Positions 1-7,380 of a DNA stretch of 12,184 nucleotides are shown piece after piece. The notes beneath the pieces are model-generated. The model did no database searches, was not told where the DNA came from, and saw nothing but the letters and a program-made list of their open reading frames with translations. The translations under genes were made by a program, and so were the position numbers. The DNA is from CAYLSO01 sp964386525 (GTDB lineage Bacteria; Eisenbacteria; RBG-16-71-46; DASYSL01): contig CAYLSO010000246.1 in NCBI GenBank assembly GCA_964386525.1, positions 1 to 12,184 on the forward strand, written 5' to 3'. How positions within the stretch are numbered: position 1 is the first letter of the stretch; each line of letters begins with the position of its first letter.

Positions 1-104
1 CGCCAGGGACGGCGTGGCTGCCCGGCCGCGGCGCCGCGCCGTCCGCACCGTGCAGGTGCGGCTGGCCGGCAGTCCGGGGCCGGCGGCCCGCGCCGCGGAC
101 GGCC
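1..104. other. GC-rich intergenic end with nested inverted repeats
   Basis: No gene can be supported here. A perfect 9-bp inverted repeat (GCCGTCCGC at 38-46, GCGGACGGC at 95-103) encloses a second 6-bp stem (GCCGGC at 65-70 and 79-84). The structure begins two bases after the stop codon of the minus-strand cupin gene, so it could form at the 3' end of that operon's transcript. No T-run follows on the minus strand, so it is not a textbook intrinsic terminator. At this G+C content, stems this short can also arise by chance. Confidence 0.3.
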
Positions 105-425
105 CTACTGCCAGCCCGGATCGCGGATCCCGTCGAAGCTGATCACCGGCTCGTCGCCCACCACCTCGGCGCTGTGCGCCACGCCGCGCGGCACGCACAC
201 CGCGTCGCCCGGGCCCAGAACCGCCGCCTCGCCCCGCACGACGATGCGGAAGCGCCCCTCGAGGACGGCGTCCAGCTTGTCTGCGTCGTGGTGGTGCGTC
301 GGGAAGACCGTGCCCGGCGGGTAGACGTAGCGCGACGCGCGGTAACCCAGACCCTCGAGCTTGCGGCGCAGGGCGGCCTCGCTCAGCGGCCCGTCCAGTT
401 GCGCGTCCCAGCGCTCGACGTTCAC
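105..425 (-). CDS. Small single-domain cupin protein
   Basis: A 106-residue protein with a complete cupin barrel. Cupin motif 1 is G38-x5-H44-H45-H46, closing at G57. Motif 2 is G73-x5-P79-x-G81-x2-H84. His44, His46 and His84 are likely metal ligands. The Glu usual in motif 1 is not in its normal place (Asp-Ala-Asp-Lys follows the histidines), so metal choice or activity may differ. The start is a GTG whose last two bases lie in the TGA stop of the ATPase gene upstream (GTGA), pointing to translational coupling as the last gene of the four-gene operon. No strong ribosome binding site is visible, which also fits re-initiation. A protein this size has no room for another domain. It is probably a cytoplasmic ligand- or metal-binding protein or small enzyme; substrate unknown. 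The family call is secure, the function is not. Confidence 0.85.
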   Translation of the reverse strand: MNVERWDAQLDGPLSEAALRRKLEGLGYRASRYVYPPGTVFPTHHHDADKLDAVLEGRFRIVVRGEAAVLGPGDAVCVPRGVAHSAEVVGDEPVISFDGIRDPGWQ

Positions 426-3394
426 GCGCCGGCCGGGTCCGCCGTGCCAGACGGCGCACCCGCGCCCGCGCCCGGCGCCCCGCCGGCGCGCTCCCCCGCC
501 TCCAGCTCCACCCGGTTCACGTGCGCGTCGAACCACTCCGGATCGCGCTCGCGCAGCGCCGTCAGCCGCGCGCGGTGGCAGGTGAGCAGCACCACCTGGC
601 GCTCGGGCGCCACCGTCTCGGCCAGGAAGCGCAGGCCGGCCTCGGCGCGCGCGTCGTCGCTGGTGGCGAACGGGTCGTCGAGCACCAGCGGCAGCGGCTG
701 GGCGCCGCGCGACAGGAACTCGCAGACCGCCAGGCGCAGGGCCAGCGCGAGCTGGTCGCGGGCGCCGGCGCTCAGCACCTGGTCGAGCTTCTCGCGCTCG
801 AGGCGTTGACCCTCCACCAGCAGCGAGTAGTCGAGGTCGTCGCTGACCGCGAAACCGCGGTAGTCCGGCCCCAGCGCCGGCAGCAGCTCGCCGACGCGGC
901 GTGAGAGGAACTCCGACCAGCGGGCGTTGGTCTCGCGGGCCACCGATTGCAGCCGCTCCTGCGCCACCCGCACCGCCTGGTGGAAACGCTGCGCGCGCCG
1001 CGCTTCCCGCTCGAGCTCCGCGATCTCGAGGCGCAGCTCGCTGGCCCGGCCGGTGAGGTCGCCGCGGCCCGGATCGTCGAGCCAGCCGACGTCGCGCTCG
1101 AGTTGCAGGCGCCGCGCCCGCACCTTCTCGAGAGCGCCGTCGAGCTCGCGGCCGCGGGCCTCGATCTCCGCGCGGGTGACGCTGGGCGATGGCGTCTCGA
1201 CGGCCCACTCGGGATGCTCCCGGTCGAGCCGCGCCTGCTCGGCGAGCAGGCCCTCGCGCTCCGCCATCCGGGCGGCGCGCTCGGCGGCCGGCAGCACCTG
1301 GCGCTCGAGGTCGGCCACCGTCTTCTCGAGCATGCGCAGCCGCTCCATCGCCTGGCGGCGCTGCTCCAGCTCGGCGAGGGCGCGCTCCCAGTCGTCCTCG
1401 GGCGTGCCCAGGGCGCGCACCAAGCGCTGCGCCACCTCGACGGCGCGCTCCTGACGCTGCCGCGCCCCGTCCTCCTGCTCGGCGAGGTCGCGGGCCGCGG
1501 CTTCGAGCCGCTCGCCGCGCGAGCGCCAGGCGATCACGGCCTGGACGCCTTCGCGCAGCGCGGCCAGAGCCGCGCGGGCCTCCGGCTCCGCCACCGGCGC
1601 CGCCAGGCCGACGCGCCCCGCCCATTCGGCGGCCCGCCCCCGCAGCGCCTCCGCCTCGCCCGCCAGGCGCTCGAGGTCCTGCCCCACCCAGGCCAGCCGG
1701 TCGCCCTCGCGCACCACGCGCAGGTACTCGGCGTGCTCCTCGAGCAGCGCGGTGGTGGTCGCCGCGCCGGCGCGCCGCGCCAGGTCGGCGAGCGCCAGGG
1801 TGCGTTCCGCCGCCTGTTCCTTGATCTGCTGCAGCCGCCGGCGCGCGTCGCCGAGGGCGCGCAGCACCGTGTCGTGCTCGGCGGCGCGATGCGCCGCGGC
1901 ACGCACCACCAGGAAGATCCCGGCCGCCAGCGCCGCCAGCGTGGCCGCCAGGGCGGCCACCGAGAGCCCCGTCTGAGCCCGCAGCGAGAGCCACACCGCC
2001 GCCGCGCCCGCGGCCACGCCCAGTGCGACGAGGGCCAGCCCCGCGGCGCGTTTGCCGCGCCGCTCGCCGGCGATGATCGCCAGCCGACCGGCCGTCTCGT
2101 CGGCGGCGCGCTCGGCCTTCTCGGTCTCGGTCACCGAGGCCTGCAGCGAGGCCGGCGCCCCCGCCAGTAGGTTGGCGTCGGCCGCCGCCAGGGTCGCGAA
2201 GCGCGAGCGCAGCTCCTGCAGCCGCTCGACCGCCACGCCGGCGCGCCGCAGGTCGGCCTCGACCTCGGCGTGGCGCTGGCGGGCCTGCCGCTGCGCCTCG
2301 GCGTTGCGGCCGAAGTCGCGCTCGAGGGCGGCGATCTCCTCGAGATGCACCGGCGCGCCCCAGGCGAAGGCGTCCGCCGCCGCCAGACCCGCCGCGATCT
2401 CGCGGCGCGGGCCGTCCACCGTCTCCGCCCGGCGCGCGGCGAGCTCCGCCAGCGTGCGCTCGGCCGCCTGCCGCTCCGCTTGCGCGGCGCGCAGCTCGTC
2501 GGCCGCGCCCTCGGGGATGGGCGGCACGGCCCGCAGCTCGGCCAGCTCGGCGCAGCGGCGCTTGAGCCCCGCACGCGCCTCGCCGTCGCGCTCGAGCCGC
2601 TCGCCGAGCTCGGCCGCCCCCGCCGCCAGCGCGTGGCGCGCGGCCCGGCGGCGTTCGGCCTCGAGCCCCCGCTCCTCGTCGCGCGCGCGGCCCAGCTCAC
2701 CAAGTGAGACCCCGGCGCCGTCGAGCCGCTCGCTGTGCCTGGCGAGCTCCTCGCCCCGGGCCTCGATCTGCATCTCCAGCCGCTTGACCTGCGAGTTGAC
2801 GTGGATCCGGGTGTCGCCGAGCGCGTACTGGCGCACCGCCGCGTCCAGCACGGCGAGCGCCGCCTGGGCCGAAGCGTCCCCGCTCACCGACGACGCCTGG
2901 CGCTCGAGCATCGCGGAGAGCGAGCCGTCGGGGCGCACGCCCTCACCCGCCAGCCGCCCGGGGCCCTCCTGCAGCCACAGCGCCGAGCGCGCGAACTGGT
3001 CGACGCTCAGCCCCAGGAGCTGCTCGCCGATCGGGTACTCGCCGGCGCCGACGCGGAAGTCCTCGGTGACGTTGCCGCGGCCCTCCTCGAAGACGGTCAC
3101 GCTGTCGCGCCCGAAGTGGCGGGTGATGGTGAAGCGCTTGCCGCCCGTCTCGAGGACCACCTCGAGCGCGTAGGCAGCGCCGTTCCAGGGCTCGAACTGC
3201 TGCAGCGGCGTCAGCCGGCCGCGGTAGCGCCGGGCGTCGCTGTCGAGGCCGTAGAGGGCGGCGGCGACGGCGGCCGCCAGCGTCGTCTTGCCGGCCTCGT
3301 TGTCGCCGACGACGACGTTGAGGCGCGCCGCTTCGAGCCGCACCTCGCCGGCGAGGGCGCCGAAGCCGGTGGCGCTGACGCGCAGGATTTTCAC
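422..3394 (-). CDS. SbcC/YhaN-like coiled-coil ATPase with central membrane hairpin
   Basis: A 990-residue SMC/Rad50-type ATPase. Walker A is GDNEAGKT (residues 30-37). The ABC signature is LSAGARDQ (874-881), Walker B is LPLVLDDP with Asp906/Asp907, and the switch His is in TCH (His940). Between the head halves, about 200-830 is mostly charged coiled coil (Glu/Arg/Ala-rich). No CxxC zinc hook exists; the only cysteines are single ones near 281, 891 and 939. Instead residues about 450-498 form two hydrophobic segments joined by a short polar turn, consistent with two membrane helices. This is the layout I recall for Bacillus YhaN rather than SbcC. The start is a GTG overlapping the phosphoesterase stop (GTGA); the longer frame to 3619 would run 228 bp into the upstream gene and adds no conserved sequence before the beta-strand VKILRV. 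It presumably forms a nuclease complex with the upstream phosphoesterase. The C-terminal 25 or so residues are Gly/Ala/Pro-rich and probably disordered. Confidence 0.9.
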   Translation of the reverse strand: MKILRVSATGFGALAGEVRLEAARLNVVVGDNEAGKTTLAAAVAAALYGLDSDARRYRGRLTPLQQFEPWNGAAYALEVVLETGGKRFTITRHFGRDSVTVFEEGRGNVTEDFRVGAGEYPIGEQLLGLSVDQFARSALWLQEGPGRLAGEGVRPDGSLSAMLERQASSVSGDASAQAALAVLDAAVRQYALGDTRIHVNSQVKRLEMQIEARGEELARHSERLDGAGVSLGELGRARDEERGLEAERRRAARHALAAGAAELGERLERDGEARAGLKRRCAELAELRAVPPIPEGAADELRAAQAERQAAERTLAELAARRAETVDGPRREIAAGLAAADAFAWGAPVHLEEIAALERDFGRNAEAQRQARQRHAEVEADLRRAGVAVERLQELRSRFATLAAADANLLAGAPASLQASVTETEKAERAADETAGRLAIIAGERRGKRAAGLALVALGVAAGAAAVWLSLRAQTGLSVAALAATLAALAAGIFLVVRAAAHRAAEHDTVLRALGDARRRLQQIKEQAAERTLALADLARRAGAATTTALLEEHAEYLRVVREGDRLAWVGQDLERLAGEAEALRGRAAEWAGRVGLAAPVAEPEARAALAALREGVQAVIAWRSRGERLEAAARDLAEQEDGARQRQERAVEVAQRLVRALGTPEDDWERALAELEQRRQAMERLRMLEKTVADLERQVLPAAERAARMAEREGLLAEQARLDREHPEWAVETPSPSVTRAEIEARGRELDGALEKVRARRLQLERDVGWLDDPGRGDLTGRASELRLEIAELEREARRAQRFHQAVRVAQERLQSVARETNARWSEFLSRRVGELLPALGPDYRGFAVSDDLDYSLLVEGQRLEREKLDQVLSAGARDQLALALRLAVCEFLSRGAQPLPLVLDDPFATSDDARAEAGLRFLAETVAPERQVVLLTCHRARLTALRERDPEWFDAHVNRVELEAGERAGGAPGAGAGAPSGTADPAGA

Positions 3395-4632
3395 TCCAGG
3401 CCCCACTCGTAGCGCGGCGCCACGCGCCCCTGCTTGAGCGCGTCCAGCCCGTAGTAGAGCGCCGACTCCAGCTCGGCGCGCCGCGCCGGGTCGCGCTCGT
3501 CGTCGATCTCGGCGAGCAGCGAGCGGGCGAAACGCTCCTCGGTGGTGCGCGGCTCGCCGCGGCGGTAGGCCTCGAGGTCGTAGTCGGGGCGCAGCTCGGA
3601 GACGTCCGCGAGCAGGCACCAGACGCGCTCGGCGAAGTCCTCGGCGCGCGGCGCCAAATCCACGCCCGGGCGCACGCGGCCGGTCAGGCGGGCCACCGCC
3701 AGGTCGCGCGGCGTGGCGCCGGCCGCCGCCAGCGCCGCCAGCACACGCTCGCGCACCGCCTCGGGGCTGCCCACGCCGGCGAGGTCGGCGGTCACCGCCA
3801 GCAGCCGGCGCTCGTCGAGCGGCACGGGCTCGGTCTCCACCGCCAGCCCCCGCGCCTCGGGCGCGGCCGCCGACGCATCCACGGTGAGCCGCACGAGCAG
3901 GGCACCGTGCGGCCCGGTCTCGTCGCGTGCCAGCGCCGCCGGCGAGCCGGCGTAGGCGGCCCGCAGGCGGCCGCGCCCGTCGCGCACCTCGGCGGGCTCG
4001 TGGTAGTGGCCGAGCGCGGCGTAGTCGAAGCCGGCGGCGAGCAGCTCAGCGTCGGAGAACGGAGCGGTGAGCCGCTTGCCGGGGGCCAGGAAACCGTCGC
4101 GCGAGCCGTGCAGCAGCAGCACGTGGGCCAAGCCGGGCCCGGGGCGCGGGGCGCGCGCCAGCACGCGGTCGTCGGACTCGACGTTGGCGTCGACGCAGCG
4201 GCCCCAGACGCGGACCTCGGGCCGCCCGGACAGCTCGGCCGACGCGAACTCCGGCGAGGTGAAGATGTGCACGTGCGCCGGCCACACCGGCTGGTGGCGG
4301 GCGGCCAGCTTGGCGTTGTCGTAGTAGGTGCTGGCGCGCGAGTAGCAGTCGTGATTACCGGGGGCGATGAAGACCGGCGGGCAGCCGGCGGCGCGCACGC
4401 ACTCGACGGCGCGGTTGACGGTCTCGACGTCGGCTTCCTCGCCGTCGAAGAGGTCCCCCGGCACCAGCAGCGCGTCCACGCGGCGCGCCGTGGCCTCGGC
4501 CACCGCGCGCCGCCAGATCTCACGCAGGTCGCGGCGCCGCTCGGCACGGCGCTCGGGCGGCAGCCACCCGAACGGACGGCCGAGGTGGACGTCCGAGACC
4601 TGCAGGAAGGTGAGTGTGAGCGGCGGGCTCAG
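3391..4632 (-). CDS. SbcD/YhaO-like DNA-repair metallophosphoesterase
   Basis: A 413-residue calcineurin-like phosphoesterase of the SbcD/Mre11/YhaO type. Metal-binding motifs appear in order: DVHLG (Asp14, His16), GDLFD (Asp60), GNHD (Asn93, His94), LLLHGS (His175) and GHYH (His209, His211). The C-terminal third (about 260-413) would be the capping and ATPase-binding part. The family cleaves DNA ends or hairpins with Mn2+ in complex with an SMC-like ATPase, which is the next gene. The start is unusual: no ATG, GTG or TTG lies near the conserved N-terminus. The best candidate is a CTG at 4632-4630 overlapping the TGA of the DinB-like gene (CTGA), behind a purine-rich stretch containing AGGGGG. 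This matches the NTGA overlaps at the next two junctions. Frame and family are certain; the exact start codon is less so. The stop overlaps the ATPase GTG start. Confidence 0.9.
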   Translation of the reverse strand: MSPPLTLTFLQVSDVHLGRPFGWLPPERRAERRRDLREIWRRAVAEATARRVDALLVPGDLFDGEEADVETVNRAVECVRAAGCPPVFIAPGNHDCYSRASTYYDNAKLAARHQPVWPAHVHIFTSPEFASAELSGRPEVRVWGRCVDANVESDDRVLARAPRPGPGLAHVLLLHGSRDGFLAPGKRLTAPFSDAELLAAGFDYAALGHYHEPAEVRDGRGRLRAAYAGSPAALARDETGPHGALLVRLTVDASAAAPEARGLAVETEPVPLDERRLLAVTADLAGVGSPEAVRERVLAALAAAGATPRDLAVARLTGRVRPGVDLAPRAEDFAERVWCLLADVSELRPDYDLEAYRRGEPRTTEERFARSLLAEIDDERDPARRAELESALYYGLDALKQGRVAPRYEWGLE

Positions 4633-5213
4633 TCCTCGTCCCCCTCTTCCTCGGGCCGCGGGCCCTCGCCGCGGCCGCGGGCGGCGGCGTGCGTGTGCTC
4701 CCAGCGCGCGCCCGAGCCCGGCTCCTGCTCCAGGTAATAGAGGATGAGGTCGGTGCCGAGCGGCGTCTTGCCCAGGCGGCGCAGCAGCCCCGCCACCTGC
4801 CCGCGGTGGTACGAGCCGTGGTTCACCACGTGCTCCATGGCGCACGCCAGCGGCACGCGCAGTTCCTCCCCTTCGGTGCTGACGTAGGGCAGCGGGTAGA
4901 GCAGGTCCGGGTCGCGCACCTGCCCGAGGAAACGCTGCAGCTCGGTGCGGATGCCCCGCCAGCGCTCCTCCACCGCCTCGAGCGTCGGGAACGCCCCGGG
5001 GTCGAGCATGGCGCCCGGCGACACGCCGTGCCAGCGCGACAGCCACAGCCACTCGCTGCTCATCATGTGGACGAGCGTGTCGCGCACCGAGCGCGGGCCG
5101 GGGCCCAGGTCGCGCGTGAACTCCTCCGGCGTGAGCTCGGACACGCCGGCCATCATGCGCTCGTGCGCCCACAGCAGATAGTCGTAGAGGGTGCGGATGT
5201 CGTGGATCTTCAC
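4629..5213 (-). CDS. DinB-family metal-binding four-helix protein
   Basis: A 194-residue protein with the DinB/YfiT-like metalloprotein layout. The first helix carries the typical LYDYLLWAHERM, followed by His49 in a TLVHMMSSEW helix and the HxxxH pair His132/His136 in the NHGSYHRGQV helix. These three histidines are the usual divalent-metal ligands. The family includes damage-inducible proteins of unknown function and thiol-dependent transferases; the substrate cannot be read from sequence. The last 30 or so residues are acidic and Gly/Arg-rich (ending EEEGDED) and look disordered. The start is a GTG at 5213 preceded by GGGAGG about 8 nt upstream, a good ribosome binding site. The longer frame to 5441 runs through the divergent promoter region and is rejected. 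It is the first gene of the operon and its stop overlaps the next start. Confidence 0.88.
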   Translation of the reverse strand: MKIHDIRTLYDYLLWAHERMMAGVSELTPEEFTRDLGPGPRSVRDTLVHMMSSEWLWLSRWHGVSPGAMLDPGAFPTLEAVEERWRGIRTELQRFLGQVRDPDLLYPLPYVSTEGEELRVPLACAMEHVVNHGSYHRGQVAGLLRRLGKTPLGTDLILYYLEQEPGSGARWEHTHAAARGRGEGPRPEEEGDED

Positions 5214-5235
5214 TCGTGGTCCTCCCTGGCGCGGG

Positions 5236-5264
5236 AGCCTAACCCCCGCCCTGCACGGGGTAAA
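5236..5264 (-). promoter_or_regulatory. Possible sigma70 promoter of the DinB/phosphoesterase/ATPase/cupin operon
   Basis: On the minus strand TTTACC (5264-5259) and TAGGCT (5241-5236) are separated by exactly 17 bp. They match 4/6 of the -35 and 3/6 of the -10 consensus. Transcription would start near 5229, leaving a short leader of about 16 nt that contains the GGGAGG ribosome site. The spacer overlaps a 7-bp inverted repeat (CCCGCCC 5245-5251, GGGCGGG 5265-5271) that could be an operator or just GC-rich symmetry. Weak hexamers make this tentative. Confidence 0.35.
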
Positions 5265-5271
5265 GGGCGGG
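5245..5271. repeat. 7-bp inverted repeat in divergent promoter region
   Basis: CCCGCCC (5245-5251) and GGGCGGG (5265-5271) are perfect inverted copies around 13 nt. They sit over the proposed minus-strand promoter of the operon. This could be a repressor site, but the sequence is simple and GC-rich. Confidence 0.35.
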
Positions 5272-5278
5272 ACGCGCC

Positions 5279-5306
5279 GGCCCGCCGCCGCCGGCCCGCC
5301 GCCGCC
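5279..5306. repeat. Tandem 14-bp repeat, two perfect copies
   Basis: The 14-mer GGCCCGCCGCCGCC occurs twice back to back (5279-5292, 5293-5306). It lies in the middle of the intergenic region between the two divergent genes and is followed by GGGCGGCCGGCCC, which can fold back on it. It is low-complexity and probably slippage-derived. Confidence 0.6.
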
Positions 5307-5345
5307 GGGCGGCCGGCCCGGGAACCGTCCGGCCCGCATCTCGGG

Positions 5346-5351
5346 TATAAT
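5346..5351 (+). promoter_or_regulatory. Consensus -10 box (TATAAT) for the FG-GAP gene
   Basis: A perfect TATAAT stands out in an otherwise very GC-rich stretch, 77 bp upstream of the chosen TTG start. No good -35 hexamer lies 16-18 bp upstream (the sequence around 5322-5329 is gaaccgtc), so it may depend on an activator. Transcription from here would begin near 5358. That makes the ATG at 5354 useless as a start and favours the TTG at 5429. Confidence 0.5.
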
Positions 5352-5428
5352 CGATGGGCGTTCCGACACCCTCCCCCGCAGGTGATTCGCATCCCGCGTC
5401 CGCGCCGGCGCACCCGAAAGGAGCCACC

Positions 5429-7288
5429 TTGCCACCCGCATCCGCGCGCCCCGGCCTGTGGCCGCTGTCTCTATCCGCGGTCCTGCTCGCCGCCGCGCCC
5501 ACCGCCTCGGCGTCCGCGCCCCCCGGCCCGCCGCCGGCCACCGCCATCCGCGCCGAGGATGCCACCGCCCGGCTCGGCCAGGCGCTGCCGCAGGGACTCT
5601 ACTTCGGCGCCACCTGGCTCGATCTCGACGGCGACGGCGACCTCGATCTCACCGTGCCCATCGACTCCGACGCCGGCGGGACGCTCACCGTGTGGCTCAA
5701 CGACGGGGGCTCGTTCCGCGACGTGACCGCGGCGCTGGGCCTGGCGGGCATCGCCAACGCGCGCAGCGCGGCGTGGCTCGACCTCGACCTCGACGGCGAC
5801 CTCGACCTCTATGTCACCCGCCGCTCCGACGCGCCGGGCAACCTGCTGTTCGAGAACGTCGGCGGCGTCCTGCGGGCGCGGCCGGAGGGCACCGGCTTCG
5901 ACCGGCCCGCCACCGACGTGGCGCAGGCCTGGGCCGACTACGACGGCGACGGCGACTTCGACCTCTACCTGGCGGGCGTCTTCGTCAGCCGCCCGCGCCT
6001 GCTGCGCAACGACGGCGGCTTCCGCTTCACCGACGTCTCGGCCGAGGCCGGGCTCGACACCCTCGCGGCGGCCATCGGCGGCGCCTGGGCCGACTTCGAC
6101 GACGATGGCGACCCCGACCTGGCGATCGGCGAGGTGACGCGGTTCCGCGTCTACCAGAACGAGGGCGAGGGCTTCCGCGAGGTAACGCCGGCGCACTACG
6201 CGCCGCGCGCCCTGCTCGTCTGCCCGAGCTGGGCCGACGTCAACGACGACGGGCGGCTCGACCTCTTCGTCGGCGGCCTCTTTCCGCCGCTGCTCTTCGA
6301 GAATCGCTTCGCGCCGGGCGCCGCGCCCGAGACCTTCTTCCAAGACCGCACCCTCGACTGGGGCTCCGGCCCGCCCTTCGGCTCGGGCGGCACCTGGGCC
6401 GACCTCGACCTCGACGGCGACCTCGACCTGCTCGCCGACGGCGGAAGCATCGGCACGCGGCTGGTCGAGAATCTCATCGCCCCGTCGCAGACGCTCCTCG
6501 ACGTCACGGCCGACGCCGGTCTGCCGACCCTGCGCACGGTCACCTGGCACCCGAGCGGCGCCGATTTCGACGGCGACGGGCGCGTGGATTTCTTCGCCGC
6601 CCAGGACGTCGATCCGCGCCTCTACCGCAACGTGTCGCTGACCGCCGGCGGTGCGGTCACGCTGGCGCTCGTCCCGGCGCGCGGCGTCGTGCCGATCGGC
6701 GCCCGCGTGGAGCTGGATCTCGACGGCCGGCTGCAGGTGCGCGAGGTGGCGTGGCCGGCGTCGGCCTTCTCGTTCCCGGCGCCGCGGGTGGTGCTGGCGC
6801 TGGGCGCGCGGCACACCGCGCCATGGGTGGACGTGCGCTGGGGCAGCGGCCTGACGGAGCGCTTCCACGGCCTGCAGGCGGGCCGGCTCGAAACACTCGT
6901 GGAGGGTCGCGGCCAGCCGCTGCCGGGCGGCGGCAAAAAGACCGGGCGGCGGGACCTGGCGATGAGCGGGGCATCCGGGGCGGTGGCGGGCGAGCCGGCC
7001 AGCGACGCCCCGCGCGCCTTGCAGCTCTCCTGCAACCCCTGCCGCGAGGCGCTGGGCCTGCGCCTGGCCGCCGGCGCGGCGCCGATCGAGGAAGTCCGCG
7101 TCCACGACGTGCGCGGGCGGGTGGTGCGCACCTTGACCGCGCGCGGCGGGGAGGCTGCCTGGGACCTGCGCGACGACGCCGGCCGCCGCGTGCGCCCGGG
7201 CGTGTACTGGCTGCGGGCGGGGACGGGGGCGGCGCCGGGAGCCGCGCCGGAGCCCAGCCGCACGGCCCGGGTGGTGATCCTGCCCTAG
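5429..7288 (+). CDS. Secreted FG-GAP/VCBS propeller protein with ASPIC/UnbV and FlgD-Ig-like C-terminus
   Basis: A 619-residue exported protein (CRTAC1-like architecture). The start is a TTG preceded by AAAGGAG, giving a signal peptide of about 28 residues with hydrophobic core LWPLSLSAVLLAAAP and a TASA-type cleavage site. Seven calcium-binding Asp-rich motifs of the form DxDxDGDxD follow, at residues 65, 118, 170, 222, 270, 325 and 379. Their period of about 52 fits a seven-bladed beta-propeller. Residues about 419-492 resemble the ASPIC/UnbV domain (GARVELD... VDVRWGSG... LVEG). After a low-complexity linker, residues about 535-619 form a FlgD-Ig-like/T9SS-type C-terminal domain (CNPCREAL, VRVHDVRGRVVRTL, RPGVYWLRAG) ending in a hydrophobic strand VVILP. 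It is probably outside the cell or on its surface, binding Ca2+ and a ligand; no enzyme motif is seen. It has its own promoter and stands alone. Family certain, role unknown. Confidence 0.9.
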   Translation: MPPASARPGLWPLSLSAVLLAAAPTASASAPPGPPPATAIRAEDATARLGQALPQGLYFGATWLDLDGDGDLDLTVPIDSDAGGTLTVWLNDGGSFRDVTAALGLAGIANARSAAWLDLDLDGDLDLYVTRRSDAPGNLLFENVGGVLRARPEGTGFDRPATDVAQAWADYDGDGDFDLYLAGVFVSRPRLLRNDGGFRFTDVSAEAGLDTLAAAIGGAWADFDDDGDPDLAIGEVTRFRVYQNEGEGFREVTPAHYAPRALLVCPSWADVNDDGRLDLFVGGLFPPLLFENRFAPGAAPETFFQDRTLDWGSGPPFGSGGTWADLDLDGDLDLLADGGSIGTRLVENLIAPSQTLLDVTADAGLPTLRTVTWHPSGADFDGDGRVDFFAAQDVDPRLYRNVSLTAGGAVTLALVPARGVVPIGARVELDLDGRLQVREVAWPASAFSFPAPRVVLALGARHTAPWVDVRWGSGLTERFHGLQAGRLETLVEGRGQPLPGGGKKTGRRDLAMSGASGAVAGEPASDAPRALQLSCNPCREALGLRLAAGAAPIEEVRVHDVRGRVVRTLTARGGEAAWDLRDDAGRRVRPGVYWLRAGTGAAPGAAPEPSRTARVVILP

Positions 7289-7340
7289 GGCCCGGCTCCC
7301 GCGGGATCGCCCCCCGCCGCACTCCGCCCCGCCGCCGCGC

Positions 7341-7352
7341 CTGTGCTACGCT
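7341..7352 (+). promoter_or_regulatory. Possible extended -10 promoter for moaA
   Basis: TGTGCTACGCT (7342-7352) looks like an extended -10 (TG-n-TACGCT) with no clear -35. It lies between the FG-GAP stop and the moaA leader hairpin. If used, it would put the hairpin at 7381-7411 in the 5' untranslated leader of moaA. Tentative. Confidence 0.3.
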
Positions 7353-7380
7353 GGGCGCGCGTAACAGGCAGGTACCCGAG

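Noticed and set aside
947..2170. 407-codon plus-strand frame opposite the ATPase coiled coil
   Set aside because: The Leu/Arg/Gly-rich sequence mirrors coiled-coil codons; the minus-strand ATPase is unambiguous.
422..3394. Classical sbcC annotation of the ATPase
   Set aside because: No CxxC hook, and a hydrophobic hairpin sits in its place, so the YhaN-like label is preferred over the sbcC symbol.
3395..3619. N-terminal extension of the ATPase to an ATG at 3619
   Set aside because: It would overlap the phosphoesterase gene by over 200 bp and gives Arg/Ala-rich sequence; the GTG at 3394 begins exactly at the conserved first beta-strand.
5471..7105. 544-codon open frame on the minus strand opposite the FG-GAP gene
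   Set aside because: It is a mirror of the Asp/Gly-rich repeats in a GC-rich gene (runs of VEVEVAVEV). The plus-strand frame has a signal peptide, ribosome site and recognisable domains.
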